A stretch of 64,000 bases of DNA from Bin5 sp965116395 (GCA_965116395.1 OZ220684.1:2790001-2854000), one strand, 5' to 3'. Shown: positions 30,210-38,869, counted from the first letter of the stretch. Notes: generated by a model not told the origin, from the sequence alone. Numbers and translations: made by a program.

Positions 30210-30753
30210 TTTTATCTTGTGGGTTGGAAAGGGGACAAAGTGGTTTTGGGTCCTCGTCGTTAGTGGGATTATTTTGTCAGTGATTGGAAGGCTGGAAGCC
30301 ACTGACGAGATTTCGGAATGGGTGGATGGCTGGCTAGCTGGCTGGCTGGACAAATACGGTGTTGAGGCAATGTGTGTTGCGATCGATGCCGTATTTGTAT
30401 TGTCCTACCTGGGTTTAGCGTTGTCGGCTTCTCTAGTTTTGGTGTGGGTGGTGGCAACAGCGGGCAAGTGGATCAAGTCTAAATTTCCGTCAGAGCAGTT
30501 GAAGGATTTGTCCAAAGACATATCGAACATAAATCGTCGAATAGGGCGTATTGGCAGCGTGAGTCGTGTGGGAGTCGATGTAGTGGAGAGGGGTGATTAT
30601 GTCATGCGTAGGCTTGAAGAGGTGTGCGGGATAGAAGGCTTGCCACCTTTAGATTGTGCGGATTTCCTAAAAGCGATTGAAGAGCCTGCCAGAAAGGGAG
30701 ACGTTAAGCGGGTTCGGGACGTAAGGAGGATGTGGGCAAACATGCGTCGGTAG
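30193..30753 (+). CDS. two-helix membrane protein
   Basis: A GTG-started protein of 186 residues with two strong membrane segments (about residues 8-30 and 62-88) and a soluble, positively charged C-terminal half with a helix-rich pattern (LKDLSKDISNINRRIGRIG). A two-helix membrane anchor with a cytosolic tail is reminiscent of SLATT-like effectors, but I cannot assign that family. GTG at 30196 is an alternative start. Confidence 0.55.
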   Translation: MVIVRSFILWVGKGTKWFWVLVVSGIILSVIGRLEATDEISEWVDGWLAGWLDKYGVEAMCVAIDAVFVLSYLGLALSASLVLVWVVATAGKWIKSKFPSEQLKDLSKDISNINRRIGRIGSVSRVGVDVVERGDYVMRRLEEVCGIEGLPPLDCADFLKAIEEPARKGDVKRVRDVRRMWANMRR

Positions 30754-30928
30754 ACATGATGGCACCTGTATCAAGCAGTCTCGTGTTGCTGTCGACTTGA
30801 CGCTACAGGGCGGTACGTGGCGGATTTGGGCAGGTAAGCGGTTGACGGTAATGCAGGTGAAGCACCTGGCTTGGCAAGGTTTTGGAGTTGCATGGTGTGG
30901 CCTGAGTCGATCAGGCACGGCACGGAAA

Positions 30929-30958
30929 CAAGGCTCGGTGGATATCCACTGAGCCTTG
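30929..30958. terminator. bidirectional hairpin
   Basis: CAAGGCTCGGTGGAT pairs with ATCCACTGAGCCTTG with one G-T pair and almost no loop. It is followed by TATTTTG on the plus strand. It lies in the 319-bp gap between the membrane protein and a convergent small gene. I see nothing else in the gap. Confidence 0.65.
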
Positions 30959-31072
30959 TATTTTGGCGGAGGGCACAGGCACAGAGGTAGGCCAAGGAGA
31001 CGCTTGGTCGGTTAGTCATTTTGGTTGGCAGGTTGCAATTGAGCAGTTCGGTGTGCTAGGCGTTTTTAGCAT

Positions 31073-31405
31073 TTATGTAATCCACGTAGGATCAAAATCG
31101 TCAACTAGGTCAAGATCGACAGGAATTTCCAACGAAGTTTTCCGCCCTTGATCCAGTAGTTCGACAACCAATTTCTCGGCGGTTGTCATGTATCTACTAT
31201 TTTCTGGTTCTCCTCTTCTCCAAGCCAATGTCATCGAAACAGCATTTATGAATTCCAAGACATCTCCCGTTCGAAAAGTGAGGTCAGGTCTCCGACAATA
31301 GTAATATCCTTCGGCATCGCAAGAGATGACAACTGCCACTTCTCTTCGCTTTCTTGTCTGCTCCTCCAGTCTCTCTCGCCACCCTTGACTTTGATCATTG
31401 TTCAT
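31073..31405 (-). CDS. hypothetical protein
   Basis: A 110-residue soluble protein with AAGGGGTG before its ATG. It has a charged helical start (WRERLEEQTRKRREVAVVISCD), a YYYCRRPD segment and an acidic end (DLVDDFDP). The composition is that of a folded protein, but no family is recognised. It lies alone between two hairpins or gaps. Confidence 0.5.
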   Translation of the reverse strand: MNNDQSQGWRERLEEQTRKRREVAVVISCDAEGYYYCRRPDLTFRTGDVLEFINAVSMTLAWRRGEPENSRYMTTAEKLVVELLDQGRKTSLEIPVDLDLVDDFDPTWIT

Positions 31406-31664
31406 TTTTCACCCCTTCTGACACTGTGTTTTGGTATTGACAGTTTGGGAGCTTACGCGTTTAGAACATCTGTTATCTTGATTTCACGGATTTGTCAAGT
31501 GACATGAGTAAGTGTAAAATGGCGGAAAATCCGTTGAAAACTTGGTGAAAACTCGTTGAAAATCGGGGATAACTCCCAAATACCGCGTGTCCAGACTTGC
31601 AACCCTACAACAGAATACCACAAGGCTGGGCTGGTTTCCTATACCTTGCCCCATGGAGAGTGAG

Positions 31665-31841
31665 ATGACATTCCCTACCACCAAGGTCGATATGGCGCAG
31701 AGGTTTATTGCCATCGACGAAGTCTTGGTTCTTCCGCCTATTACCCAAGTGGAATTGACAAAACGGCGCGCCCAGCACGATGCGGAGCGTCCGGCGCCCG
31801 CGAAGTCGGCCAAGACCTCGCCCAAAAATACTGCTCGTTGA
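31665..31841 (+). CDS. small hypothetical protein upstream of the methyltransferase-nuclease
   Basis: ATG 31665 follows GGAG at six bases and gives a 58-residue protein (MTFPTTKVDMAQRFIAIDEVL...) with a basic, Ala/Pro-rich tail. It lies 75 bp before the m5C methyltransferase-HNH gene on the same strand, so it could be a controller or accessory protein, but no helix-turn-helix is apparent. Confidence 0.42.
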   Translation: MTFPTTKVDMAQRFIAIDEVLVLPPITQVELTKRRAQHDAERPAPAKSAKTSPKNTAR

Positions 31842-31916
31842 TTCTGTCAGCACCATGATATCAGAAAATCTTATCGGAGAGTTTACCGACAAGGGACTGG
31901 CTCCGGGAGAGCGAGC

Positions 31917-33134
31917 GTGAGGCCATTACTACTCGACCTGTTTTGTTGTGCGGGGGGCGCGGCCAAAGGCTATTACGATGCCGGTTTCGACATATTCGGC
32001 GTCGATGTGGTCGAACAACCGAGATACCCATATCCGATGATGGTCGCGGATGCGATGACGCTGCCGACCGCGGTGTTTGAGCAATTCGACGCGATCCATG
32101 CATCTCCGCCGTGTCAAGCCTATTCCGACCTTGCGGCGCGCAACGGCAACGCTGACGAATGGCCAGACTTAGTCGGGGCGGTGCGCGAGATGCTCATTGC
32201 AAGCGGCAAGCCCTACGTGATTGAGAACGTTGAAGGCGCACCGCTGCGGGACTATGTTGTTTTGTGCGGCACGATGTTCCACGAACTTCGCGTGCTTCGA
32301 CATCGGTTGTTCGAGTCCAACTTCCACATCGTTGTGCCTCCGCATCGCCCGCATCCCCTCTGTCACACGCTGGACAAGCGCAAGGCGCACTACGGCAAGA
32401 CAGACGAATGGAAGGATTTCGTCAGCGTTAACGGCGGCGGCAACTGCTCTGTGGCTGCGGCGCGAGACGCTATGGGAATATCATGGATGACCAAAAAGGA
32501 AATCAACGAGGCCATCCCTCCCGCCTATACTCATTGGATCGGACAACAACTCAAACGGGAAATTGGAATCGTGCCGAAACGCGAAAGCATCAAGTCGATA
32601 CTCAGGGCTCTGTTCCTTGCCAACAAGGGCAAGATTCTGACTTCTGCGCAGTTACAGGCGGCGATTGGCGACGACCGTACAGAGTGGGCACGGCGCGTGC
32701 GTGAACTACGACGCGACGAGGGTTGGCCGATTGAAACGAACAATGACGACGCTGACCTGAAACCAGGGCAATACCGCTTGGCGGACGATCCTCCAGCACC
32801 CGGCACTTACGTGTTCCACGGCATATCTCATGCGCAACGTGCCCGCATCCTGGAGCGTAACGGCTACACGTGCCAATCGTGCGGCGCAGGTGTCGAGGAC
32901 AAAACGGATGACGGTCGGCCTATTAGACTTGTGATCGACCATCACGAAGCCCGGACGCATGGCGGGGATACCGACGACGCCAACCTTCGCGTTCTCTGCC
33001 AAGTGTGCAACGGTGGCGCAAAGGATTTAACCGCGCAGCCACCGAGCTATACGCGTGTCATGTCTACGGTTCGTCGCGCCAAGCGCGAGGATCAGATTCG
33101 CGTGTTGGAACAGCTGGAGAAAAAGTTCCGATGA
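31917..33134 (+). CDS. 5-methylcytosine methyltransferase fused to HNH endonuclease
   Basis: A 405-residue fusion starting at GTG after GGGAG. Residues 1-212 are a short, phage-like C5 cytosine methyltransferase: motif I LLDLFCCAGGAAKGY, catalytic PCQ at 65-67 and ENV at 103-105, ending PPAYTHWIGQQL. Residues 220-290 look like a winged helix (WARRVRELRRDEGW). Residues 300-370 are an HNH domain with C319/C322, DHHEAR at 341-346, N356 and C361/C364. Methylation and cutting in one chain would form a compact, self-contained restriction-modification system. The adjoining Vsr gene supports cytosine methylation. Confidence 0.8.
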   Translation: MRPLLLDLFCCAGGAAKGYYDAGFDIFGVDVVEQPRYPYPMMVADAMTLPTAVFEQFDAIHASPPCQAYSDLAARNGNADEWPDLVGAVREMLIASGKPYVIENVEGAPLRDYVVLCGTMFHELRVLRHRLFESNFHIVVPPHRPHPLCHTLDKRKAHYGKTDEWKDFVSVNGGGNCSVAAARDAMGISWMTKKEINEAIPPAYTHWIGQQLKREIGIVPKRESIKSILRALFLANKGKILTSAQLQAAIGDDRTEWARRVRELRRDEGWPIETNNDDADLKPGQYRLADDPPAPGTYVFHGISHAQRARILERNGYTCQSCGAGVEDKTDDGRPIRLVIDHHEARTHGGDTDDANLRVLCQVCNGGAKDLTAQPPSYTRVMSTVRRAKREDQIRVLEQLEKKFR

Positions 33135-33167
33135 TCCGCAACCGGTTCGACCCGTCCTCGAAAAAGA

Positions 33168-33578
33168 ATGGTTGACACCGTTCCTGCCCAAGTCCGAAGC
33201 CGAATTATGGCTCAGGTCAAATCGAAAGACACCAAGCCCGAAATGACGGTGAGGCGTCTTCTTCACGGACTGGGATACCGCTACAGACTCCATAGGAAGG
33301 ACTTGCCCGGCAAGCCGGATCTGACTTTTCCTTCCCGACGTAAAGCAGTGTTCGTGCACGGTTGCTTCTGGCATGGTCACATCGATTGCAAGAAGGCACG
33401 GCCGCCTTCCTCCAATAGAGATTTTTGGTTGGCCAAACTGAGACGAAATCGAGAGAGAGACGAACGCAACCTAATTCTGCTCCAACAAGAAGGTTGGGAG
33501 CCATTTGTCGTATGGGAATGTGAATTAGCCGACTTGGCCGCGGTTTCGCAAAACCTGATCGATTTCTTGGGCAACTAG
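33168..33578 (+). CDS. vsr: very short patch repair endonuclease
   Basis: A 136-residue Vsr nuclease that nicks next to T:G mismatches arising from deaminated 5-methylcytosine. GKPDLTF provides D51 and FVHGCFWHGH provides H64 and H69, the same numbers as the catalytic residues of E. coli Vsr. C66 and C74 are candidate zinc ligands. It follows the C5-methyltransferase fusion by 33 bp on the same strand, the usual partner of Vsr. The ribosome site is weak, so translation may be coupled. Confidence 0.92.
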   Translation: MVDTVPAQVRSRIMAQVKSKDTKPEMTVRRLLHGLGYRYRLHRKDLPGKPDLTFPSRRKAVFVHGCFWHGHIDCKKARPPSSNRDFWLAKLRRNRERDERNLILLQQEGWEPFVVWECELADLAAVSQNLIDFLGN

Positions 33579-33955
33579 AGAGGATGCGATCTGCAATACA
33601 ATTCGGGTCTTTGAAACTCTGCTTACAGCATTGCGTACTTGATTGGGCTTATGATGGAAGACCAAGGGGGAAAGTAGGAATGGACAGAAAGAATGAGTCA
33701 AAGTGCCAGGGTGGCCGCCATCGTCGGTAAAATTTATGGACTTTAGTTCACGCATTCACCACGGCCACACAAGGGGAGGCGGAAAGACTACAACAGCACG
33801 TTTATGCGAAAGAGTCTTGTCCCCAGTGTCACTTGCGGAATTGGCTCAGTATCTGCCTAATTCCCGATAGATTGGAACCACGGTCTGGGATACTTACTGA
33901 AGCATTATGACGGGTGAAGGAAATTGACGTTTCGTCAAATAGGGAGGATAATTGA
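33579..33955. other. intergenic region without recognised feature
   Basis: A 377-bp gap between vsr and the serine protease gene. I see no hairpin terminator, repeat or plausible small gene. It presumably holds the protease promoter. Confidence 0.45.
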
Positions 33956-34963
33956 GTGTCAAACGGTTCAGGTATGAGCGCGTCCAAGACTCGAAGCGAC
34001 CTCATTCAAGCTCTTGAAGAGCAACGCAATTCACGCGTAGTCTGTTACTGCACAGGAGATCGCCAAGGACAGGAAGTTCAAATTGGAGAAGATGCCCCAC
34101 CAATTTTGGCCCAACACCTGATTCGCATAGGAAAAGTTGATCGGCTCGATCTACTCATTTACAGCCGCGGTGGTAACCCTTTAAGCGGATTCTCCATGGC
34201 GAATTTTCTACGCGAATTTGCCAGTGAAGCAAATGTCCTAATTCCGTTCAGAGCGCACAGTTGCGCGACCCTTATGGCCCTGTCTGCAAATCACATCGTA
34301 GCTGGCCCATTCGCTCAACTCAGCCCAATAGACCCAAGTATCACTACAGCTCACGGACCGAGAATTGAGCAGGCCGGCAACACTCAATTCATTCCAGTAA
34401 GTGTTGAAGATGTAGCTAACTATTTTGAACTCGCTAGAAAAGAAGCAGGCTTAAAGAATGATGCCCACCTTGCAGAGGTTCTAGGTCATCTATCCAAAGG
34501 GGTAAGTCCTCTCGCCCTCGGTGCTGTATATCGCGCACGCGAACAAATCGGAATGCTAGCCGACAAGCTCCTCGCTCTTCACTCAGAAGATGCCGACGGC
34601 AACAGTCGTATTGTCAAGACATTGACACGGGAGCTACTATCGCATGACTATATAATTAGCAGGCGTGAAGCAAAGGAAATGGGGATGAGTGTCGTTGACG
34701 CGAGCCATGAAGTAGCCAGCTTAATGTGGACCATCTATAGCGATGTCGCCGCTGAAATGTGTCTCAATTCTCCATGGAATTGGGAACTCGAATCTCAGAA
34801 GACGCAACCAAGATCTGCTAAACGTGCCATCTTTCAATCAAAGGACTTAAAGCATGTTTTTGCGAGCACTTTTCAGATTACCCGAAACGAAACCGTAGGC
34901 AAGGTCGATTTCCAAGTCACGCCAACAGATGAAGGATCGTGGCGAGAGGTCGAATTGTCTTAG
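33956..34963 (+). CDS. SDH-type Clp-fold serine protease
   Basis: A 335-residue protein of the ClpP/crotonase fold, serine dehydrogenase proteinase-like family (SppA-like). IYSRGGNPLSGFSMANFL is the oxyanion-loop region. HSCATLMALSANHIVAGPFAQLSPIDPSI contains the likely nucleophile S102 and the LSPIDP block typical of the group. A later IISRREAKEMGM segment matches the family C terminus. The GTG start follows AGGGAGG. There is no signal peptide, although a membrane-associated role is known in relatives. A small gene follows 17 bp later. Confidence 0.78.
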   Translation: MSNGSGMSASKTRSDLIQALEEQRNSRVVCYCTGDRQGQEVQIGEDAPPILAQHLIRIGKVDRLDLLIYSRGGNPLSGFSMANFLREFASEANVLIPFRAHSCATLMALSANHIVAGPFAQLSPIDPSITTAHGPRIEQAGNTQFIPVSVEDVANYFELARKEAGLKNDAHLAEVLGHLSKGVSPLALGAVYRAREQIGMLADKLLALHSEDADGNSRIVKTLTRELLSHDYIISRREAKEMGMSVVDASHEVASLMWTIYSDVAAEMCLNSPWNWELESQKTQPRSAKRAIFQSKDLKHVFASTFQITRNETVGKVDFQVTPTDEGSWREVELS

Positions 34964-34980
34964 CAAAAAGGAGACATGCA

Positions 34981-35211
34981 ATGAGTGCTCATTCAGGCAC
35001 TAACCTACCTCAAATTGTCAGGCTTGGCGGAACAGCTGACGCGTTGACGAGCTTCGTCAGTGGCCCTTGGCACTTTACTGTACCAGCATACGTCTCGCTG
35101 TCATTCAATATCAAGCCTACCGCCCCGATGCCAATTGACCCCAAGACGGACGATCGCCAGTCAGACCAACGGGACCATAGTAGACAGTTAGAAGATACAC
35201 CTGTCTGTTAA
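34981..35211 (+). CDS. small hypothetical protein paired with the protease
   Basis: ATG 34981 follows AAAGGAG and gives 76 residues. The first half has beta-type hydrophobicity (ALTSFVSGPWHFTVPAYVSLSFNIK); the end is a charged tail. It forms a two-gene unit with the Clp-fold protease and ends before a terminator, so it may be a regulator or substrate of the protease. No family is recognised. Confidence 0.5.
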   Translation: MSAHSGTNLPQIVRLGGTADALTSFVSGPWHFTVPAYVSLSFNIKPTAPMPIDPKTDDRQSDQRDHSRQLEDTPVC

Positions 35212-35247
35212 GATTCGAGATGATTCGTTCGACAAAAGATCACAAGA

Positions 35248-35269
35248 GCCCGCCGCATTTGCGGCGGGC
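35248..35269 (+). terminator. hairpin terminator
   Basis: GCCCGCCGC and GCGGCGGGC pair perfectly across ATTT, after the protease unit, followed by ATGTTCATT. It may serve the convergent gene at 35295 as well. Confidence 0.8.
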
Positions 35270-35294
35270 ATGTTCATTATGTTTGGGTCCTAAT

Positions 35295-35684
35295 TCAGTT
35301 CCATGCCGAATCTTTACCATAGAGACGAGAGAAATCATTCCCCATTTGTGTTAGCTGGTCTAACATATCCTTTTCCTTTTCAGTACTGAAAGTATCAATG
35401 CTTTCGTTGATTTCTTTAATGAACGTTTCGACTATCACACTTCTTTCTGACTCAAGTCTGGATCGCAGGGAGTCATCGAATCTCAAAATAAAACGTACGC
35501 CCTCTTGAGGGTCTGCGGCCATCTGATCAAGCAGATTTCGCAATTCAAGAACTGTCCAATTTCCAGTGAGCGTCAAATGATACAAGACTAGCAACACTTG
35601 TCGGGTCGTTGCCCTAGTTCTTAGCGCAACTAGCCTTTCCTTTAATTCATCATGATCTACTTTATTTGAGGCGTCGTTACACAT
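35295..35684 (-). CDS. helical hypothetical protein
   Basis: A 129-residue protein with AAGGGG before its ATG. It is almost entirely helical by pattern, with an acidic C-terminal half (FIKEINESIDTFSTEKEKDMLDQL). It follows the small gene at 35694-35873 with a 9-bp gap, so the two are probably cotranscribed. No family is recognised. Confidence 0.5.
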   Translation of the reverse strand: MCNDASNKVDHDELKERLVALRTRATTRQVLLVLYHLTLTGNWTVLELRNLLDQMAADPQEGVRFILRFDDSLRSRLESERSVIVETFIKEINESIDTFSTEKEKDMLDQLTQMGNDFSRLYGKDSAWN

Positions 35685-35693
35685 ATTGTCCCC

Positions 35694-35873
35694 TTACCGT
35701 GTCAACTCCTCGTAAGTCAGCCGCTTGCCAACCGCATTGTCGATAATGTGGCCTAACCGTACCATCGTGTGGTTCCTGACATTGCCCTCATTCAGCCTGA
35801 ACACGAATTCGTTACGCCCCGATATAGACCAACCTCCAACACCCCCGCCCCCTGCCGCTAGACTCCAACTCAT
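35694..35873 (-). CDS. 59-residue hypothetical protein
   Basis: An ORF of 59 residues starting MSWSLAAGGGGVGGWSISG and ending NHTMVRLGHIIDNAVGKRLTYEELTR. A CAGGTG lies nine bases before the ATG. Its stop codon touches the ribosome site of the downstream 129-residue gene, a typical sign of coupling. The Gly-rich start and well-formed helical end suggest a real product; no family is known. Confidence 0.45.
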   Translation of the reverse strand: MSWSLAAGGGGVGGWSISGRNEFVFRLNEGNVRNHTMVRLGHIIDNAVGKRLTYEELTR

Positions 35874-35965
35874 TTTCTGACACCTGCCAGGATTACCTTA
35901 CCTTTCGTAATGGAATTGGCAGTATGGGGCTTCTTGCCTTTCGATTCTTGAGGTTGCGGGAGCCG

Positions 35966-37162
35966 TCATTCGCATACTTGCCCATCATTGTCCCTATCGT
36001 CCATGTACTGATAGGCAGGATGCGAACTAGGAACCGGGTGGCTTATCCCACACGCTTCCGCTTCCTTGCAGGTTATGCGACGATTGTTATTGGCATCGCA
36101 CATCGCCAACCAGTTTGTTTGTGCTGGTGCCGCGACGGGAACAGGCGTTGCGGTTGGTGGCGGGGCGGATTCTGTTCGGGCATATACAATCATGTCAAAG
36201 GACGAACAGTTCGCCATTACCCTTCTGGCGGCATCCGCTTCTCTAGTGTCCATCGTAAGATGGTATCTCTTCTTAACTTCAATCACACGGTTGACAAACC
36301 AGCACTGATTCAAACTTGGTAACCAGTCGGCCAAATCCTTATCCGATTTCACGTGACGATTCAAGGACGGGTCTGCGAGCGTTAGGTTGAGTAAGTCACG
36401 GGAAAAGTTCTTCCTCGACTGCACATCCCTACCACACAATCCGCTGTCGTGTGCCTCGCTTCTCGCCACGATATGTTCGATATCGGTTTCGCCCCGATCT
36501 CGGAAATATTGTCCTGTGTATGGGCTGTAGACGATGCCTCCCATTTGGGCAATGATTTGAGGTTCCACAGATTGTGGGTAGGAGTATTCGTCAGAATTAT
36601 AAGGCGAGCATCGGTTTTCTGGTGTAATCGTGATGCCAGCCAATAGTTCGGGAGCCGTCTGTGACGGTTGTGTTGGTTCGGGTGTAGGGCGTGGTGCAGT
36701 TGTGGGCGAGGGAATCGGAGTCGGAATGGCCACGACAATAACTGGTAATTTCGTGTCCTTGATAATTACCAACGGCCTATAAATCTAGCCGTCTCGACCA
36801 CCGACACAACAGAATCGCAGCCAGTCTCCAGATTGATTTGTTCCGATCGCCTCAAACTCCTGCCCTTTCGTCACTTGATCAATGACTCCAAAGTTCGTTC
36901 CCGGCCCTTGTCGCACATTCACGACTGCACTGTTGACTGTGAATACCGACTGCTTTTCTGCGGTCGGCGTGGCTGCGACGGTTGCCGTGGCTACGTTTTC
37001 GGGCGTGGCGGTGAATGTTGATTGTGCCTGACTTGCCCGGCTAGACGAAACCGAGGTTGGCTCTGGACCGGGTCCGTCACAACTCGTGATAGTCCACGCA
37101 ACTGCGATTGCCGCACATGCAACGACAAGACGGCGAGTAGTATTTTTGAAGAATAGCATCAA
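35966..37162 (-). pseudogene. SH3b-HNH-excalibur lipoprotein interrupted by an amber codon
   Basis: The frame continues across TAG at 36785-36787. Upstream part: signal peptide with lipobox (AWTITSC), Thr/Ser/Ala linker, SH3b domain ending WLRFCCVGGRDG. Downstream part: IYRPLV, a Pro/Thr linker, a DUF1524-like HNH region (TDIEHIVARSEAHDSGLC ... FSRDLLNLTLADPSLN) and a C-terminal excalibur domain (CDANNNRRITCKEAE ... DRDNDGQVCE). Paralogous SH3b domains here read GWIYAP or GWVYAP, so TAG replaces a Trp codon (TGG). The intact product would be about 398 residues, anchored outside the cell. Confidence 0.7.
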
Positions 37163-37245
37163 TAATCCCTCATCTCTTAACTAGAGGGGGCGCAGAAACC
37201 CGCCCTCCCCAGCTGCCATTTTCACTCAATTATCCAAGGCGGTGA

Positions 37246-37296
37246 TCAGTCGGGGGCTTGGAATTCAAAACGAACAACACGTCCATGGTCTGCCAT
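37246..37296 (-). CDS. possible 16-residue leader peptide
   Basis: ATG at 37296 is preceded by a perfect AAGGAGG at four bases. The frame encodes MADHGRVVRFEFQAPD and then stops. It lies between two exported-protein genes of the same strand, about 85 bp before the SH3b-HNH gene. It could be a leader peptide, a toxin-sized product or a chance site. Confidence 0.3.
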   Translation of the reverse strand: MADHGRVVRFEFQAPD

Positions 37297-37340
37297 TGTG
37301 CCTCCTTATGGTAAAGGCTAATGGATGATGCTGGCAACTT

Positions 37341-38735
37341 TCATTCACACGCTATGCCATTGCCGTCAGGATCGGACATATGCGGATAGGCGGGATGCAC
37401 ACTATGAACAGGCGCAATGCCGTGACGACGTGCCTCGTCACAAGAGATATGACCGTCTCCGTTTTCATCGTACATTTGCAGCGGATCATTCGTCACGATG
37501 GTCGGCGTGGGCGTCGGACTGTTCGAGAAGATCATGTCGGTCGAACTGCAACCGGACAGCACTTCGATGGCGGTGTCGGCTTCATCCTGATCCATGGTCA
37601 GCCCGTACTTGCGTTTGACGTGAACGACCTGATTGACATACCAGCAGGCGTTTAAGTCCGGCAACCAGCCCGCCAAATCATAGGCGTCGCTGTTTCCGGT
37701 CAAATGGTGGCTGGTCAGCACAGCGTTTTCCAGATCGTACACAAATGTCGGGCGTATCGATTTGCGGTCTGCGTGACACAAGCCGCTTTTGTGCGCCTCC
37801 AAAATATCGACGACATGATTGATCGCCATCTCGTCAAATCTACCAAAATACAATCCTAGGTACGGATCGTAGAATCGACCATCCATGGAATGAACTATTT
37901 GCTGTCGCAAGTGTTGGGCTGTCTGAGATCTCCGGTCAAAACCATATTCTCCGTACAGGAGACGACTACAGTGGTCAGATGGCGCAATCGTGATGCCGGG
38001 CAACCATCTGCCATAATCCGAGGCTGGCACCGGCGTCATAGTGGGCGTTGCGGTCGGGTGAGGCACGGGCGTTCTGGTGGGAATAACAGCTGGCGTTGTG
38101 ACAATGGCGTATTCAGACCACGCAGTGCTGTCTCCTGCGTCATTGACGGCTTGAATCGCGAAGTAATATGTCAAAGACGGACGCGGCGTAATATTCGTCT
38201 CAAGATTGTCCCAAGCGTCAATAATCTCCCAACGACCAGCACCACACCAACATGCAAAACGATAGTTGACAGCACCCGAAACTTCGCTCCACTTGATATT
38301 GATGTCCTCGCCGACCAATTGCGCCGTAACGGTTGGAGCCGTGAATGAGGGCGACGCGTCGGACAGCACGATATTGCCGTAATGCGAAAACGGTCCGCCC
38401 TCACCGTTGCTGAATACGACACGATACGTATACCAGTATTCCACGCCCAAATCGAGTCCGGTATGTTCAAAACGCTCAACCGCCAAAGTGCCATCATCCA
38501 GACGAGTCCACCCGGCTTGTTCGGTCCACACCCAAACCTCCCACGTGACATTGCTGTCAGGAGGTCGTGAGTCCCAACTGATCACAACTGACCTTTCCGC
38601 GTGATTAGGCGTCAGTTGCGGGGCTCGTGGTCTTGATGCCCCCTGAGCATAAAGTGCAGCAGGTAAGGCAACTATTAGAATCACGACGCCAACAGTCAAC
38701 AATTGCCATGGAATTCTGTGCGCCCATTTCACCAT
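37341..38735 (-). CDS. exported FN3-FN3-HNH-like-excalibur protein
   Basis: A 464-residue protein with AGGAG before its ATG and an N-terminal signal or anchor (LLTVGVVILIVALPAALYAQG). Two fibronectin type III domains follow (about residues 37-125 and 130-215), then a Thr/Pro linker. After it comes a region paralogous to the DUF1524/HNH part of the neighbouring gene, and an excalibur calcium-binding motif DENGDGHISCDEA ... DPDGNGIACE. The HNH core reads MAINHVVDILEAHKSGLC instead of IEHIV, so catalytic residues may have been lost. It probably acts at the cell surface. Confidence 0.75.
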   Translation of the reverse strand: MVKWAHRIPWQLLTVGVVILIVALPAALYAQGASRPRAPQLTPNHAERSVVISWDSRPPDSNVTWEVWVWTEQAGWTRLDDGTLAVERFEHTGLDLGVEYWYTYRVVFSNGEGGPFSHYGNIVLSDASPSFTAPTVTAQLVGEDINIKWSEVSGAVNYRFACWCGAGRWEIIDAWDNLETNITPRPSLTYYFAIQAVNDAGDSTAWSEYAIVTTPAVIPTRTPVPHPTATPTMTPVPASDYGRWLPGITIAPSDHCSRLLYGEYGFDRRSQTAQHLRQQIVHSMDGRFYDPYLGLYFGRFDEMAINHVVDILEAHKSGLCHADRKSIRPTFVYDLENAVLTSHHLTGNSDAYDLAGWLPDLNACWYVNQVVHVKRKYGLTMDQDEADTAIEVLSGCSSTDMIFSNSPTPTPTIVTNDPLQMYDENGDGHISCDEARRHGIAPVHSVHPAYPHMSDPDGNGIACE

Positions 38736-38752
38736 TTTTCTCCTGTGACGAT

Positions 38753-38793
38753 AGAGGCTTATGTGCGAATGTCGCTATAGCACATAAGCCTCT
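38753..38793. terminator. 14-bp stem terminator
   Basis: AGAGGCTTATGTGC pairs perfectly with GCACATAAGCCTCT across 13 bases. It lies between two minus-strand exported-protein genes, so it probably ends the transcript of the upstream SH3b gene. Confidence 0.8.
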
Positions 38794-38869
38794 TCTGATA
38801 GCGGAACGTAACGACGAAACAGATGATTGACACCTTGTCAGTACAAGTGCCGACAATCTTGTTAATCGT

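Noticed and set aside
36785..36787. Pyrrolysine decoding of the TAG codon
   Set aside because: The position is a Trp in paralogous SH3b domains one mutation away from TAG, and nothing in the window suggests pyl genes; a nonsense mutation is simpler.
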